The notes under the pieces: generated by a model
Databases searched by the model: none
The model's input: the letters and a program-made list of their open reading frames with translations, nothing else
What the model was told of the DNA's origin: nothing
In this document: in pieces, positions 43,070 through 52,454 of the stretch
Numbering within the stretch: position 1 is the stretch's first letter
How the letters are laid out: each line of letters begins with the position of its first letter
Position numbers and translations under genes: made by a program
DNA from: Longimicrobiaceae bacterium
GTDB taxonomy: Bacteria; Gemmatimonadota; Gemmatimonadetes; Longimicrobiales; Longimicrobiaceae
DNA: 64,000 nucleotides
Assembly: GCA_036375715.1 (NCBI GenBank)
Contig: DASVBS010000005.1
Coordinates: 1 to 64,000, forward strand
Reading direction: 5' to 3'

Positions 43070-43780
43070 ATGTATCCCGCGCGAATGCTGTCCGGGCCGC
43101 TACGCGCGACCCGGCGTCTGGTGCAGAACCTGTACGCCGCCGGCGGGCTCCTGCTCGTGCTGGGCCTCGCGGTGGCGGTGCTCGGGCTCTGGGCTCTGGC
43201 CGAGCTCAGCGAAGAGGTCCTCCAGGGAGAGACGCTGCGAATGGACGAGGCGGCGCTGCGCGCGCTCGCCCGCTACGCCTCGCCCGCCCGCGATCTTCTG
43301 GCGCTGGAAATCACCTCCCTCGGCAGCGGCACGGCGGCCCTCGCCATCACGGTCATCGTCTCCGCCCTCCTCGCCCTGCTCGGGCGCCGCCATTATGCCC
43401 TCCTCCTGGCCGCGGCCGTAGCCGGAGCCTGGATCCTCAGCCCGATCCTGAAGGCCCTCTTCGATCGCGACCGCCCGCAGGTCGTCGAGTGGCGCACACC
43501 CTACGTGGGCCAGGCATCGTACCCGTCCGGCCACGCGATGATGGGGATGGTCCTCTACATCACCCTCGCGTACATTCTGCACCGCCTCGGAGGCCGCCGC
43601 TGGGTCTCCGCCGTTGCCATCACCATCGCCGGGCTCCTTGTCGTCCTCATCGGCGTCAGCCGCGTCTACCTCGGCGTGCACTATCCCTCCGACGTTCTCG
43701 CCGGCTTCGCCGTGGGCTTCTCCTGGGCGATGTTCTGCGCCGCCATCGCCGAGACGATTCGCGCGCGCAAGGCCGCGTAA
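43070..43780 (+). CDS. PAP2-family membrane phosphatase
   Basis: 236 residues from ATG 43070 (TTG 43052 and ATG 43085 also possible). Six predicted membrane helices and the three PAP2 motifs: KALFDRDRP, YPSGHA and SRVYLGVHYPSDVLAG. It dephosphorylates lipid phosphates such as undecaprenyl diphosphate or phosphatidate at the outer face of the membrane. Starts 33 bp after the response regulator, with no link evident. Confidence 0.92.
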   Translation: MYPARMLSGPLRATRRLVQNLYAAGGLLLVLGLAVAVLGLWALAELSEEVLQGETLRMDEAALRALARYASPARDLLALEITSLGSGTAALAITVIVSALLALLGRRHYALLLAAAVAGAWILSPILKALFDRDRPQVVEWRTPYVGQASYPSGHAMMGMVLYITLAYILHRLGGRRWVSAVAITIAGLLVVLIGVSRVYLGVHYPSDVLAGFAVGFSWAMFCAAIAETIRARKAA

Positions 43781-43906
43781 GGGAGGTCTGCCCGACACTT
43801 GCCTCCCGCCTTCGCAGCGCGCGAGCCATGGACCTGGATCCGCTCTTGCGACCACCCTCCCCGTCCACAAAATCAACTCCGGGCTCAGCGAACCACATCT
43901 TCCGCC

Positions 43907-45556
43907 ATGATCGACGACCTCTGGTACCGGAACGCTATCACCTACAGCCTCGATCTGGAGAGCTTCATGGACTCCAACGGGGATGGGGTGGGCGACTTCG
44001 CGGGCTTGATCCGCCGCCTCGACTACCTCGAGTCACTGGGAGTCGACACGCTCTGGCTGGCGCCCTTCCAGCGTACGCCGAACAAGGACAACGGGTACGA
44101 CATCTCCGACTTCTACTCGGTCGATCCGCGCCACGGCTCCGGCGGCGACTTCGTCGAGTTCATGCACCAGGCCGCGAGTCGGGGGTTGCGCGTCATCATC
44201 GACCTCGTCATCAACCACACCTCCGATCAGCACGAGTGGTTTCAGGAGGCGCGGAGCAGCCCCGACTCCCGCTTTCGGGACTGGTTCGTGTGGTCGCCGG
44301 AGCGTCCGTCCGACTGGAAGGAGGGGATGGTCTTTCCCGGAGTGCAGAAGAGCACCTGGACCCTCGACCGGAAGGCAAAGGAGTACTACTACCACCGGTT
44401 CTACCGGCACCAGCCCGACCTCAACATGGACAACCCCCGCGTACGGGCGGAGGCCTGCCGCATCATGGGGTTCTGGCTTCAGCTCGGTGTCGCCGGCTTC
44501 CGGGTCGACGCGCTGCCTTTCGTCATCGAATCCACCGTGCCCGGCCGCTCGCAGGGAAAGCTCAACTTCGACTATCTCTCCGAGATCCGCGCCTTCCTGC
44601 AGTGGCGCGTAGGTGACGCCGTCCTCCTCGGCGAAGCCAACGTTCCCCCAGGGCAAACCCGCCCTTATTTCGAGGGAAACGGGACCGGCGGCATCCACAT
44701 GATGTTCAACTTCTTTGTCAACCAGCACCTCTTCTACGCCCTCGCCTCCGCCGATACCCGCCCCCTCCGCTCCGCCCTCGAAGCGACCCGGGATATCCCC
44801 GAGCTCGGCCAGTGGGCGCACTTCCTCCGCAACCATGACGAGCTCGACCTCGGCCGCCTCACCGAGGAGCAGCGCGCGCGTGTCTTCGAGCGGTTCGGCC
44901 CCGAGAAGCGGATGCAGCTCTACGGCCGCGGAATCCGCCGCCGCCTGGCCCCCATGCTCGGTGACCGTCCGCACCTCGAGCTCGCCTACAGCGTTCTCTT
45001 CTCTCTCCCGGGGTCGCCGATCCTGCGCTATGGAGACGAGATCGGGATGGGGGACGATCTCACCCTGAAGGAGCGGGACGCGGTGCGCACGCCTATGCAG
45101 TGGTCCGCCGAGCGAAATGCGGGATTCTCGGCAGCGGAAAAGACCTACCTGCCCGTGGTTTCGGAGGGAGTCTGGTCGTACGAGCGGGTGAACGTGGAAG
45201 CGCAGCGCCGCGACCCCGACTCGCTGCTTTCCTGGACCAGCCGCATGATCCGCCTGCGGAAGGAGTGCCCTGAAATCGGCTGGGGCACGTTCGAGATCCT
45301 CGACCCGGGCTGCGACGAGGTACTGGCGCTACGCTACGACTGGCGCGGAAACTCGGTGCTCGTGCTGCACAACTTCGATTACAGCCCACGCGAAGCCGAT
45401 CTCCGCATCGGCCTCCCCGGCCACGACCGCCTCACCGATCTCCTCGACGACGAAGAGGTGCCCGTCAACAAGTCCGGCCGCGCCACCATCCCCATGAACG
45501 CCTTCGGCTACCGGTGGTTCAGGGTGGGCGGGCCGGGGAGGAATTTTGAATTTTGA
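43907..45556 (+). CDS. GH13 alpha-amylase/trehalose synthase-like enzyme
   Basis: 549 residues from ATG 43907 (MIDDLWYRNAITYSLDLESF). GH13 (beta/alpha)8 barrel: DLVINHTS (region I), GFRVDALPF with nucleophile Asp201, LLGEANV with acid/base Glu243, and FLRNHDELDL with Asp311. The opening resembles trehalose synthase (TreS) and alpha-glucosidase groups; length fits TreS. No signal peptide, so it acts on cytoplasmic sugars such as maltose or trehalose. The last residues (RNFEF) and TGA are encoded by the edge of the following repeat element. Confidence 0.88.
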   Translation: MIDDLWYRNAITYSLDLESFMDSNGDGVGDFAGLIRRLDYLESLGVDTLWLAPFQRTPNKDNGYDISDFYSVDPRHGSGGDFVEFMHQAASRGLRVIIDLVINHTSDQHEWFQEARSSPDSRFRDWFVWSPERPSDWKEGMVFPGVQKSTWTLDRKAKEYYYHRFYRHQPDLNMDNPRVRAEACRIMGFWLQLGVAGFRVDALPFVIESTVPGRSQGKLNFDYLSEIRAFLQWRVGDAVLLGEANVPPGQTRPYFEGNGTGGIHMMFNFFVNQHLFYALASADTRPLRSALEATRDIPELGQWAHFLRNHDELDLGRLTEEQRARVFERFGPEKRMQLYGRGIRRRLAPMLGDRPHLELAYSVLFSLPGSPILRYGDEIGMGDDLTLKERDAVRTPMQWSAERNAGFSAAEKTYLPVVSEGVWSYERVNVEAQRRDPDSLLSWTSRMIRLRKECPEIGWGTFEILDPGCDEVLALRYDWRGNSVLVLHNFDYSPREADLRIGLPGHDRLTDLLDDEEVPVNKSGRATIPMNAFGYRWFRVGGPGRNFEF

Positions 45557-45703
45557 ATTACGAGTTACGAATTACGAATTACCGGCAAACCCCAGCGGCC
45601 GCAGGGAACGGAACAGAGGTCGCGGGGGCTATCCCTGATTCAAAATTCAAAATTCATGATTCAAAATTACCGTCAGGCAATTCGTAATTCGTAATTCGTA
45701 ATT
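45541..45703. repeat. Heptamer (ATTACGA) inverted repeat element, copy 4
   Basis: GAATTTT units at 45541-45556, then ATTACGA-type units to 45582; core with CAGCGGCCGCAGG, ACAGAGGTCGC and AATTCAAAATTC; right arm GTAATTC units at 45678-45703. It lies between convergent GH13 and galM genes, and overlaps the last codons of the GH13 gene. Confidence 0.9.
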
Positions 45704-45714
45704 GTTGCCGGCGC

Positions 45715-46884
45715 CTACTCCGCCGAGAACCTGTAGACCGTCCGCGAGGTGTACTCCTCTCCAGGTTCGAGAATGGTGGATGGGAAGTCCGGCTTGTTCG
45801 GCGAATCCGGGAAGTGCTGGGTCTCCAGGCAGAAGCCGGTGCGGTGGGCGTAGACCACGCCTTCCTTACCGGTGAGGGAGCCGTCCAGGAAGTTGCCGGT
45901 GTAGAACTGCACGCCGGGCTCGGTCGTGAGCACCTCCATCACCCGCCCGCTGGTCGGCTCGCGCACCCTGGCCGCGAGGACCAGCGAATCGCCCTCCGCG
46001 CGGTCGATCACGAAGTTGTGGTCGTAGCCGCCTCCGAAGCGAAGCTGCTCGTCGTCCTGCCGGATCCGCGCCCCGATCGGCGTCGGCTCACGGAAGTCGA
46101 AGGGCGTTCCCTCCACCGGCCGCAGCTCGCCGGTGGGGATGAGCGCGCTGTCCACCGGGGTGAAGCGGGAGGCGTTGAGCATCATCTCGTGGTCGAGGAT
46201 GGTGCCCGAGCCGTGGCCGGCGAGGTTGAAGTAGGTGTGCTGGGTGAGGTTGACCGGCGTCGCCTTGTCCGTCGTGGCGTGGTAGTCGAAGATCAGCTCG
46301 TTGTCGTCGGTCAGCGTGTAGGTCACCCTCACCTGGAGCGTGCCGGGGTATCCCTGGTCGCCATCCGGACTGGTGTGGGTGAGGATCACTCCACGCCCCT
46401 GCTCGTTCTCGAAGGGCTCGGCTGTCCAGACCACCTTGTCGAAGCCTCGCTCGCCGCCGTGCAGGCTGTTGGGGCCGTTGTTGATCGGCAGCTCGTAGGT
46501 CACGCCGTCGAGCGTGAAGCGGCCATTGGCGATGCGGTTTCCGTAGCGGCCAATGAGCGCGCCAAAGTACGGATGCTCTCCCACGTACCCCGCCAGCGAG
46601 TCGAAGCCCAGCACCACGTCGGCCAGGCCTCCGTTGGCGTCGGGAACACGCAGGTTGGTAATGATGCCGCCGAAGTTGATGACGCTCACCTCCATGCCGT
46701 TGGCGTTGCGGAAGGTGTACTGCGTCACCTGCTCCCCGTCGGGGGTCGTCCCGTAGGGAGCCTGGCTCACGCTCTGGCTCGCGGATTCGTTCATGGAGGT
46801 CTCGGGTTCGTCGCTCGCGCAGGCCGCAAAGAGCAGGGCAACGGCGAGGGCGGGGCCCACGCTCCGGAAGCGGATCGTGTGCAT
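45715..46884 (-). CDS. galM: Aldose 1-epimerase (mutarotase), lipoprotein
   Basis: 389 residues with lipoprotein signal ending FAAC (Cys22), so it acts outside the cytoplasm. GalM beta-sandwich: INFGGIITNLRVPD, GRYGNRIANGRF, NGPNSLHGGERGFDK with a catalytic His, NLTQHTYFNLAG with the second catalytic His, and a late Glu in FCLETQHFPDSPN. It equilibrates alpha and beta anomers of hexoses before uptake. Divergent from the aldo/keto reductase gene across 242 bp. Confidence 0.93.
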   Translation of the reverse strand: MHTIRFRSVGPALAVALLFAACASDEPETSMNESASQSVSQAPYGTTPDGEQVTQYTFRNANGMEVSVINFGGIITNLRVPDANGGLADVVLGFDSLAGYVGEHPYFGALIGRYGNRIANGRFTLDGVTYELPINNGPNSLHGGERGFDKVVWTAEPFENEQGRGVILTHTSPDGDQGYPGTLQVRVTYTLTDDNELIFDYHATTDKATPVNLTQHTYFNLAGHGSGTILDHEMMLNASRFTPVDSALIPTGELRPVEGTPFDFREPTPIGARIRQDDEQLRFGGGYDHNFVIDRAEGDSLVLAARVREPTSGRVMEVLTTEPGVQFYTGNFLDGSLTGKEGVVYAHRTGFCLETQHFPDSPNKPDFPSTILEPGEEYTSRTVYRFSAE

Positions 46885-47126
46885 GGATCCTCTGCTGTGG
46901 GTTCAGGGCGAACCAGCGGATTCGAGGACGACGCCGACCGACGCTACGATCCATCGCGCGCCCATCGTCCGGCGGCGTCCGGCCGACAAGGTGCGACGAT
47001 GAGGAAATCCGAGCAAGTCCGGGCCGCCGCCATCGGGTTGCCTCACCCGACCCGAGGGTCTATTCCTATCCGCCGCTCCGCCCCCGCCGCACCGCGGGGC
47101 GCAGATCTGCGAACCGAACGGACTTC

Positions 47127-48077
47127 ATGGAATACAGGCAACTCGGTTCCACCGGCCTCAGCGTGTCGGTGCTCGGCTTTGGTGGCGCGACGCTGGGCGA
47201 TGAGTACGGGCCGATGGACGCGACCGAGGGACGGCGCGCCTTCGACGCGGCGGTGGACAGCGGTATCAATCTGGTCGACGTCTCACCGTACTACGGCCGG
47301 ACGCTCGCGGAGGAGCGGCTCGGCCACTACCTCCGCGGAAAGCGCGACCGCGTGGTGCTCGCCACCAAGGTCGGTCGTTACGACCGCGATCCGCCGGCCG
47401 GCTTCGACTTCTCCGCCGCGCGGGTGACGCGGTCGGTGGAGGAGAGCCTGCGACGTCTGCAGACCGACGTCATCGACATCTTCCTCGCGCACGACATCGA
47501 GTTCGCTCCGCTATCCCGGATTCTCGATGAGACGGTGCCCGCGCTGCACCGGCTGAAGGAGCAGGGAAAGGTGCGCTTCATCGGGGTGACCGGCTTCCCG
47601 CTGGAGGTGCTTCGGGACGCCGTGGAGGGTGCGGAGCTCGACGTCGTGCTCTCGTACTGCCACTACAACCTCCTCAATACGCGTCTCGCGTCGGTTCTCG
47701 CGCCGGCCGTCCAGACCCGTTCTATGGGGTTGATCAACGCCTCCCCCCTACACATGGGCGTCCTCTCGCCGGGCGGCCCGCCTCCCTGGCACCCGGCTCC
47801 GTCAGAGGTGCTCGAGGCGGGTCGGCAGGCCGCCGAATGGTGCAGGAGCCGTGGTTTGGACCTCGCCGAGATCGCCCTTCGCTTCGCCCTCGGCTCCCCC
47901 GCGCACTCCACCCTGGTCGGTGTGCGAACCCTGGCCGAGCTGCAGACCAGCCTGCGCGCGCTCGAGCCGGATCCTCATCCGGAGGCCACGGAGGAGCTGC
48001 GCGCTCTCCTCGCTCCGGTGCAGGATCGCGAGTGGCCTTCGGGCCTCTTCCCGGGGCCGGGCGAGCCCCGCCCGTGA
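47127..48077 (+). CDS. Aldo/keto reductase, sugar dehydrogenase-like
   Basis: 316 residues. AKR (alpha/beta)8 barrel with the tetrad: DVSPYYGRTLAEERLG (Asp, Tyr), LATKVGRYD (Lys), FLAHDIEF (His). The GSTGLSVSVLGFGGATLGDE entry and overall layout match the L-galactose/L-fucose or D-threo-aldose 1-dehydrogenase branch. It would oxidise an aldose to the lactone with NAD(P). The TGA stop overlaps the GTG start of the permease gene, so the two are translated together. Confidence 0.9.
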   Translation: MEYRQLGSTGLSVSVLGFGGATLGDEYGPMDATEGRRAFDAAVDSGINLVDVSPYYGRTLAEERLGHYLRGKRDRVVLATKVGRYDRDPPAGFDFSAARVTRSVEESLRRLQTDVIDIFLAHDIEFAPLSRILDETVPALHRLKEQGKVRFIGVTGFPLEVLRDAVEGAELDVVLSYCHYNLLNTRLASVLAPAVQTRSMGLINASPLHMGVLSPGGPPPWHPAPSEVLEAGRQAAEWCRSRGLDLAEIALRFALGSPAHSTLVGVRTLAELQTSLRALEPDPHPEATEELRALLAPVQDREWPSGLFPGPGEPRP

Positions 48078-48820
48078 GCCTCCAGCTGGATCTCTGGCAA
48101 TGGGTGCTGGCCGCCGTCGGGGCGGCTTTGGTAGGCCTCGCGAAGACCGGGATCGCCGGTCTCGGCATCCTCTCGGTGGCCATCTATGCCACCGTTCTGC
48201 CCGCGCGCGAGTCGGTTGGCATCCTCCTGGTGATCCTCGTCCTCACCGATTTCGTGGCGGTAAGCGTCTATCGGCGCGACGCGAGCTGGTCCCACCTCGC
48301 TCGCCTCTTCCCCTGGGCCGGTGCGGGCGTGCTGATCGGCTTCGTGGCCTTCGGCTCGATGAACGACGAGCTGGTGCGCACGGTAATCGGGGGGATCCTG
48401 GTCGCGCTCACCGCGCTGCAGCTCTTCCAGCGGCGCGAAGGCCATCTGCCGATCGAGGAAAATCCCAACCGGTGGCTGGTGGCGCTCACCGGTCTCGGCG
48501 CCGGCTTTACCACGATGATCGCAAACGCGGCGGGGCCGCTGATGATCCTGTATCTGCTCGCCATGCGGCTGCCGAAGTACACCTTCGTGGGCACGGCTGC
48601 CTGGTTCTTCCTTGTCCTGAACCTCTTCAAGGTGCCCTTCAGCATCGGTCTGGGTCTGATCGACTTCGATTCGCTCGGACTGAGTCTCCGCATGGCGCCC
48701 TTCGCGATTGCTGGTGCGCTCTCCGGACGCTGGGTCATCAGCCACATGAACCAGCGCATGTTCGAGGCGGCGGCGCTTCTGCTGACCCTGGCCGCCGGGC
48801 TGCGGATGCTGGTCGGCTGA
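48074..48820 (+). CDS. TauE/SafE-family anion permease
   Basis: 248 residues from GTG 48074, overlapping the reductase stop as GTGA. About eight membrane helices with the two-fold repeat of PF01925: GLAKTGIAGLGILSVAIYA in the first half and GLGAGFTTMIANAAGPLMI in the second. Family members export sulfite or organosulfonates or move other organic anions. Coupling to a sugar dehydrogenase suggests export or uptake of a sugar acid or sulfonate; substrate not known. Confidence 0.92.
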   Translation: MSLQLDLWQWVLAAVGAALVGLAKTGIAGLGILSVAIYATVLPARESVGILLVILVLTDFVAVSVYRRDASWSHLARLFPWAGAGVLIGFVAFGSMNDELVRTVIGGILVALTALQLFQRREGHLPIEENPNRWLVALTGLGAGFTTMIANAAGPLMILYLLAMRLPKYTFVGTAAWFFLVLNLFKVPFSIGLGLIDFDSLGLSLRMAPFAIAGALSGRWVISHMNQRMFEAAALLLTLAAGLRMLVG

Positions 48821-49028
48821 GCCCCTCCGCTCGGCGCTACGTCGGGCGGCCGTAGACTCGCGACATCCGATAGCGTATTGTCGGGCAGCGCTCGATCCTT
48901 GACGCGATGCGGGACTTCGATTGGCAGTCCCTCCCGGGGAGTGCGGGCGCCGTCGCTTGCCGAAACGCCGAATGACGTAGCGACCTGAGCTTCAGCGCGA
49001 TGGAACTCGAACGGACAGTATTGCTTCG
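48821..49028 (+). promoter_or_regulatory. Leader region of kup, possibly structured
   Basis: 208 bp, GC-rich with several short inverted repeats (CTCCCGGGGAG near 48931-48941; GCTACGTCGG, TGACGTAGCGACC near 48973). Kup genes in many bacteria have c-di-AMP (ydaO-type) riboswitches in this place, but I could not match the consensus. No clear Shine-Dalgarno before ATG 49029. Confidence 0.3.
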
Positions 49029-50975
49029 ATGGATGCTGACGAAGGCTCTCTAGATGGCTTAGCCCCGCAGAGTGCTGCGCCCGCCGCGGCCGCGGCCGCG
49101 CAGAGCGGCCAGGCGCACGGGGACCTCCTCCCTCTCGGCCTCGCCGCACTCGGGATCGTCTTCGGCGATATCGGGACCAGTCCCCTCTACGCCTTTCGCG
49201 AAAGCTTCCACGAATCGCACGGCATCCCCTTCACCGATGCCAACATCCTGGGCGTCCTCTCGCTGATCTTCTGGGCGCTGACGATCGTCATCTGCATCAA
49301 GTACCTGATCTTCATCCTGAGGGCCGACAATCAGGGCGAGGGCGGGATTCTCGCCCTCACCGCACTGGTGACGCCGCGGAGGACCGGGCGGCGCCCGCGC
49401 GGTAGGGTGCTGATACTGATGGGGCTGTTCGGGACCGCGCTCCTCTACGGCGACGGGGTGATCACGCCCGCGATCTCAGTGCTCTCGGCGGTTGAAGGGC
49501 TGGCCATCGTCACCCCGGTCTTTCGTCCATACGTGGTGCCGGTGACCATCGTGATCCTGCTCGTGCTCTTCGCTCTGCAGCGGAGGGGCACCGAGAGGAT
49601 CGCGAAGCTCTTCGGACCCGTAACGTTACTCTGGTTCACCACCATGGGAGCGCTGGGGGCAGCCCAGGTCGTGCGAGTGCCGCGTGTGCTTACCGCGATC
49701 AACCCGCTATACGGGGCCGATTTCTTTCTGCGTAATGGCTGGCACGGCTTGCTGGTGCTCGGCTCGGTCTTCCTGGTGGTCACCGGAGGCGAAGCCCTAT
49801 ATGCCGACCTGGGGCACTTCGGCATCCGACCGATCCGGTTCGCCTGGTTCACCGTGGTTTTCCCCGCGCTCCTGCTCAACTACTTCGGGCAGGGGGCCCT
49901 CCTCCTGCAGCGGCCGCAGGCGATCCAGAATCCCTTCTTCCGACTCGCTCCGCCCTGGGCGCTGATGCCTCTGGTAGTGCTCGCCACCGTCGCCACGGTG
50001 ATCGCGTCGCAGGCGGTCATTTCCGGCGCCTTCTCGCTCACCCGACAGGCGGTTCAGCTCGGTTACCTGCCGAGGATGGAGATCGAGCACACCTCGCCCA
50101 CGACCATCGGCCAGATCTACATCGCCGGTGTGAACTGGGCCCTCATGATCGGGTGCATCTCGCTCGTCCTGGGCTTTGGCTCGTCCAGCGCGCTCGCCGG
50201 GGCGTACGGGGTGGCGGTCACCACCGACATGGTCTTCGCCACCCTGCTCTTCACCGCCGTGGCGCTCATTCGTTGGAGGTGGGGATGGCCGCGGGCGCTG
50301 GCCCTGGCGGCGATCCTGCTGGCGGTGGATCTCTCCTTCTGGAGCGCGAACATCATCAAGGTGCCCGATGGAGGCTGGTTTCCCCTCGTGGTGGGAGCCG
50401 TCGTCTTCACCATGATGACGACCTGGAAGAAGGGACGAACGGTGCTGGCGGAGAGGCTCCGCAAAGGCTCCGTCAGCTTCGATGCCTTCGCCGAGCAGCT
50501 GGAGAGGGAAAAGTTCCTGCGGGTGCCGGGCACCGCGGTGTTCATGTACAGCGACCCCGCGGCAACACCTCCCGCCCTCCTGCATAACCTGAAGCACAAC
50601 AAGGTCCTGCACGAGCGGGTGCTGCTGCTCTCCGTCGAGTCGCTGGATACGCCGCACGTTCCCGAGAGCGAGCGCATCGACGTGCAGGCGCTCGGCCACG
50701 GGCTGTATCGCATTGTCCTGCGTTACGGCTTCATGGAGGATCCCGATGTTCCGCGTGACCTGACACTCACGGCGAAGTTCGGGCTGGAGGTGAACCCGAG
50801 ACAGGTGAGCTATTTCCTCGGGCGCGAGCGGGTGATCGCCTCCAAGCGGCCGGGCATGGCGATCTGGAGGGAGAAACTTTTCGGGGTGATGAACCGCAAC
50901 GCCCGCAACGCCACCGACTTCTTCCGGCTGCCGCCGAACCAGGTGGTCGAGGTGGGAGCGCAGGTCGAGATGTAA
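49029..50975 (+). CDS. kup: Kup-type potassium uptake transporter
   Basis: 648 residues. 12 predicted helices with the family motif GIVFGDIGTSPLYAFRESF, LRADNQGEGGILAL, GDGVITPAISVLSAVEGL, EALYADLGHFG, and a C-terminal soluble domain of ~190 residues. Imports K+ with H+. A ~25-residue Ala-rich N-terminal extension precedes the conserved part. Convergent with the BNR_4 gene 25 bp away. Confidence 0.96.
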   Translation: MDADEGSLDGLAPQSAAPAAAAAAQSGQAHGDLLPLGLAALGIVFGDIGTSPLYAFRESFHESHGIPFTDANILGVLSLIFWALTIVICIKYLIFILRADNQGEGGILALTALVTPRRTGRRPRGRVLILMGLFGTALLYGDGVITPAISVLSAVEGLAIVTPVFRPYVVPVTIVILLVLFALQRRGTERIAKLFGPVTLLWFTTMGALGAAQVVRVPRVLTAINPLYGADFFLRNGWHGLLVLGSVFLVVTGGEALYADLGHFGIRPIRFAWFTVVFPALLLNYFGQGALLLQRPQAIQNPFFRLAPPWALMPLVVLATVATVIASQAVISGAFSLTRQAVQLGYLPRMEIEHTSPTTIGQIYIAGVNWALMIGCISLVLGFGSSSALAGAYGVAVTTDMVFATLLFTAVALIRWRWGWPRALALAAILLAVDLSFWSANIIKVPDGGWFPLVVGAVVFTMMTTWKKGRTVLAERLRKGSVSFDAFAEQLEREKFLRVPGTAVFMYSDPAATPPALLHNLKHNKVLHERVLLLSVESLDTPHVPESERIDVQALGHGLYRIVLRYGFMEDPDVPRDLTLTAKFGLEVNPRQVSYFLGRERVIASKRPGMAIWREKLFGVMNRNARNATDFFRLPPNQVVEVGAQVEM

Positions 50976-51000
50976 GCGGGCCCCTGCGTCCCTGCCGGCT

Positions 51001-52329
51001 CTACCGCCCGATCTCGAGAACGCCGGCCATCTGGGGCTCGATCGCCTCCAGCGTTTCCCCGTCCCCCTGGCCGACGATCTGATAGAACAGGTGCAGCCGG
51101 TTCTCCCTCGTCCAGAGCGTCGGATCGTAGCTGGGCTCCCACAACCCTACCGGCGAGCGCCAGACATCCTCGATCACCCAGTCGTCCCGCTCGGGAGATC
51201 GCGAGGTCGCGATGGAGATTCCGCCCCCGCGCTCCTCGTCCCGGAAGATCACATGCACGACGCCATCGTTTCCGGCGACGACCTGCGGACGTGAGATCGG
51301 AATGCGCTTGGTCCCTCCGCCGCTCAGCCGAAACGGAAGGGTGCGTGTGCCGATCTGGCTCATTCTCCACTCCTGGCCGTCGTGCCAGAGCAGGCGATAC
51401 TGCGGCACGTCCTCCCCCGGTTCACGCCAGTAGGTCGCCACCAGAGGTCTCCCCTCCGCATCCACCGCCATCGACGTCTGGTTGATCAGCTCACTCCCCT
51501 GGGGAACCTGCCACGCCACCTCCGCCGACGCCGCGGTGATCGGTAGCCTGTACGGCTCGCCGGAGGAGCGCCGCCAGGTGCGTCCCTCGTCGTCCGAGTA
51601 TGCGTAGAGCACGTCGTGGTTGGATGCGACGTCAGGGGATTCACGCCAGGTCCAGCTGAGGTGCCAGCGACCCCGCCGGTCGACCACGAGCTGGTTGAAG
51701 TAGGCGTTTCTCTCCCCCTCTCCGTCGATGAGTGGATGTTGCACGGGAATCCAGGTCCCACGCCGGACGTCGTACCGGTTCAACAGCACGTCGCCCCTCC
51801 CCGAGGCGCCATCCCGATACAGGAAGAGGAGATCGCCGTCGGGAAGGTGGTAGAAGCCGGGGTAGGTGACCTGACTCTCGTACTGCCCGGTCATGGGGGA
51901 GCGCTCCGCCAGCTCCAGGGAGCCGGGCGCCTTCGCGCGCGCGTAGTTCAGCGGCTGCCCGTGATGGTCCCAGGCGACGTGCAGGTAGCCCTCGCCGTCC
52001 ACCGCGATGCTGATGGCGTTGTGGGCGTCGCGAACGTTACCTCGGTACTCCGTGACGTGCCGCTCCCAGTCATCACTTCCCAACCGACGACGGGCCAGCA
52101 CCAGGCGGCCTTCCGGGTCGTAGTAGGCCGCGTACTGCAGGTCGCCATGGCTGACCACGCTGCTCTGGCGGAAGACGACGGCGTTGACCGAGGATTGCGC
52201 CCAGCCCAGGCCAATCTCGGAGAGGTGGACCCCCCGATCGTTGGAGGGTGGCGTTCGGCTGGTGCAGGAGAGCGCGGCGGTCGCGCAGAAGAGAAGGACC
52301 AACGACCGGCGGAACGGCAGGATCAGCAT
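51001..52329 (-). CDS. BNR_4 beta-propeller lipoprotein, similar to PL24 ulvan lyases
   Basis: 442 residues; lipoprotein signal ending LSC (Cys22). The BNR_4 (PF15892) pattern is clear: RDAHNAISIAVDGEGYLHVA with His103, and WDHHGQPLNYARA with His122-His123, then YPGFYHLPDGDLLFLYRDG, and YAYSDDEGRTWRRSS. In ulvan lyases of PL24/PL25, which have this fold, two His and a Tyr/Arg do the beta-elimination; the DAHN and DHHG His residues fit. Anchored outside, it may cleave a uronic-acid polysaccharide. Family fold is likely; lyase activity is inference. Confidence 0.75.
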   Translation of the reverse strand: MLILPFRRSLVLLFCATAALSCTSRTPPSNDRGVHLSEIGLGWAQSSVNAVVFRQSSVVSHGDLQYAAYYDPEGRLVLARRRLGSDDWERHVTEYRGNVRDAHNAISIAVDGEGYLHVAWDHHGQPLNYARAKAPGSLELAERSPMTGQYESQVTYPGFYHLPDGDLLFLYRDGASGRGDVLLNRYDVRRGTWIPVQHPLIDGEGERNAYFNQLVVDRRGRWHLSWTWRESPDVASNHDVLYAYSDDEGRTWRRSSGEPYRLPITAASAEVAWQVPQGSELINQTSMAVDAEGRPLVATYWREPGEDVPQYRLLWHDGQEWRMSQIGTRTLPFRLSGGGTKRIPISRPQVVAGNDGVVHVIFRDEERGGGISIATSRSPERDDWVIEDVWRSPVGLWEPSYDPTLWTRENRLHLFYQIVGQGDGETLEAIEPQMAGVLEIGR

Positions 52330-52454
52330 CGCAGCGCGGTTCTGACAAACCGGAAAACGGCATGAGAGCGGCGAAAGTTACGCCGCGCACCGCTGCCCGG
52401 CCACCCCCGGGGTAGAGAGGTGGACACGCCCCACTGGAGCGTGCCCTCGCACCC

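Noticed and set aside
15151-45703. CRISPR arrays
   Set aside because: The direct repeats are 7-8 bp long without regular unique spacers, occur as inverted arms, and no cas genes are present.
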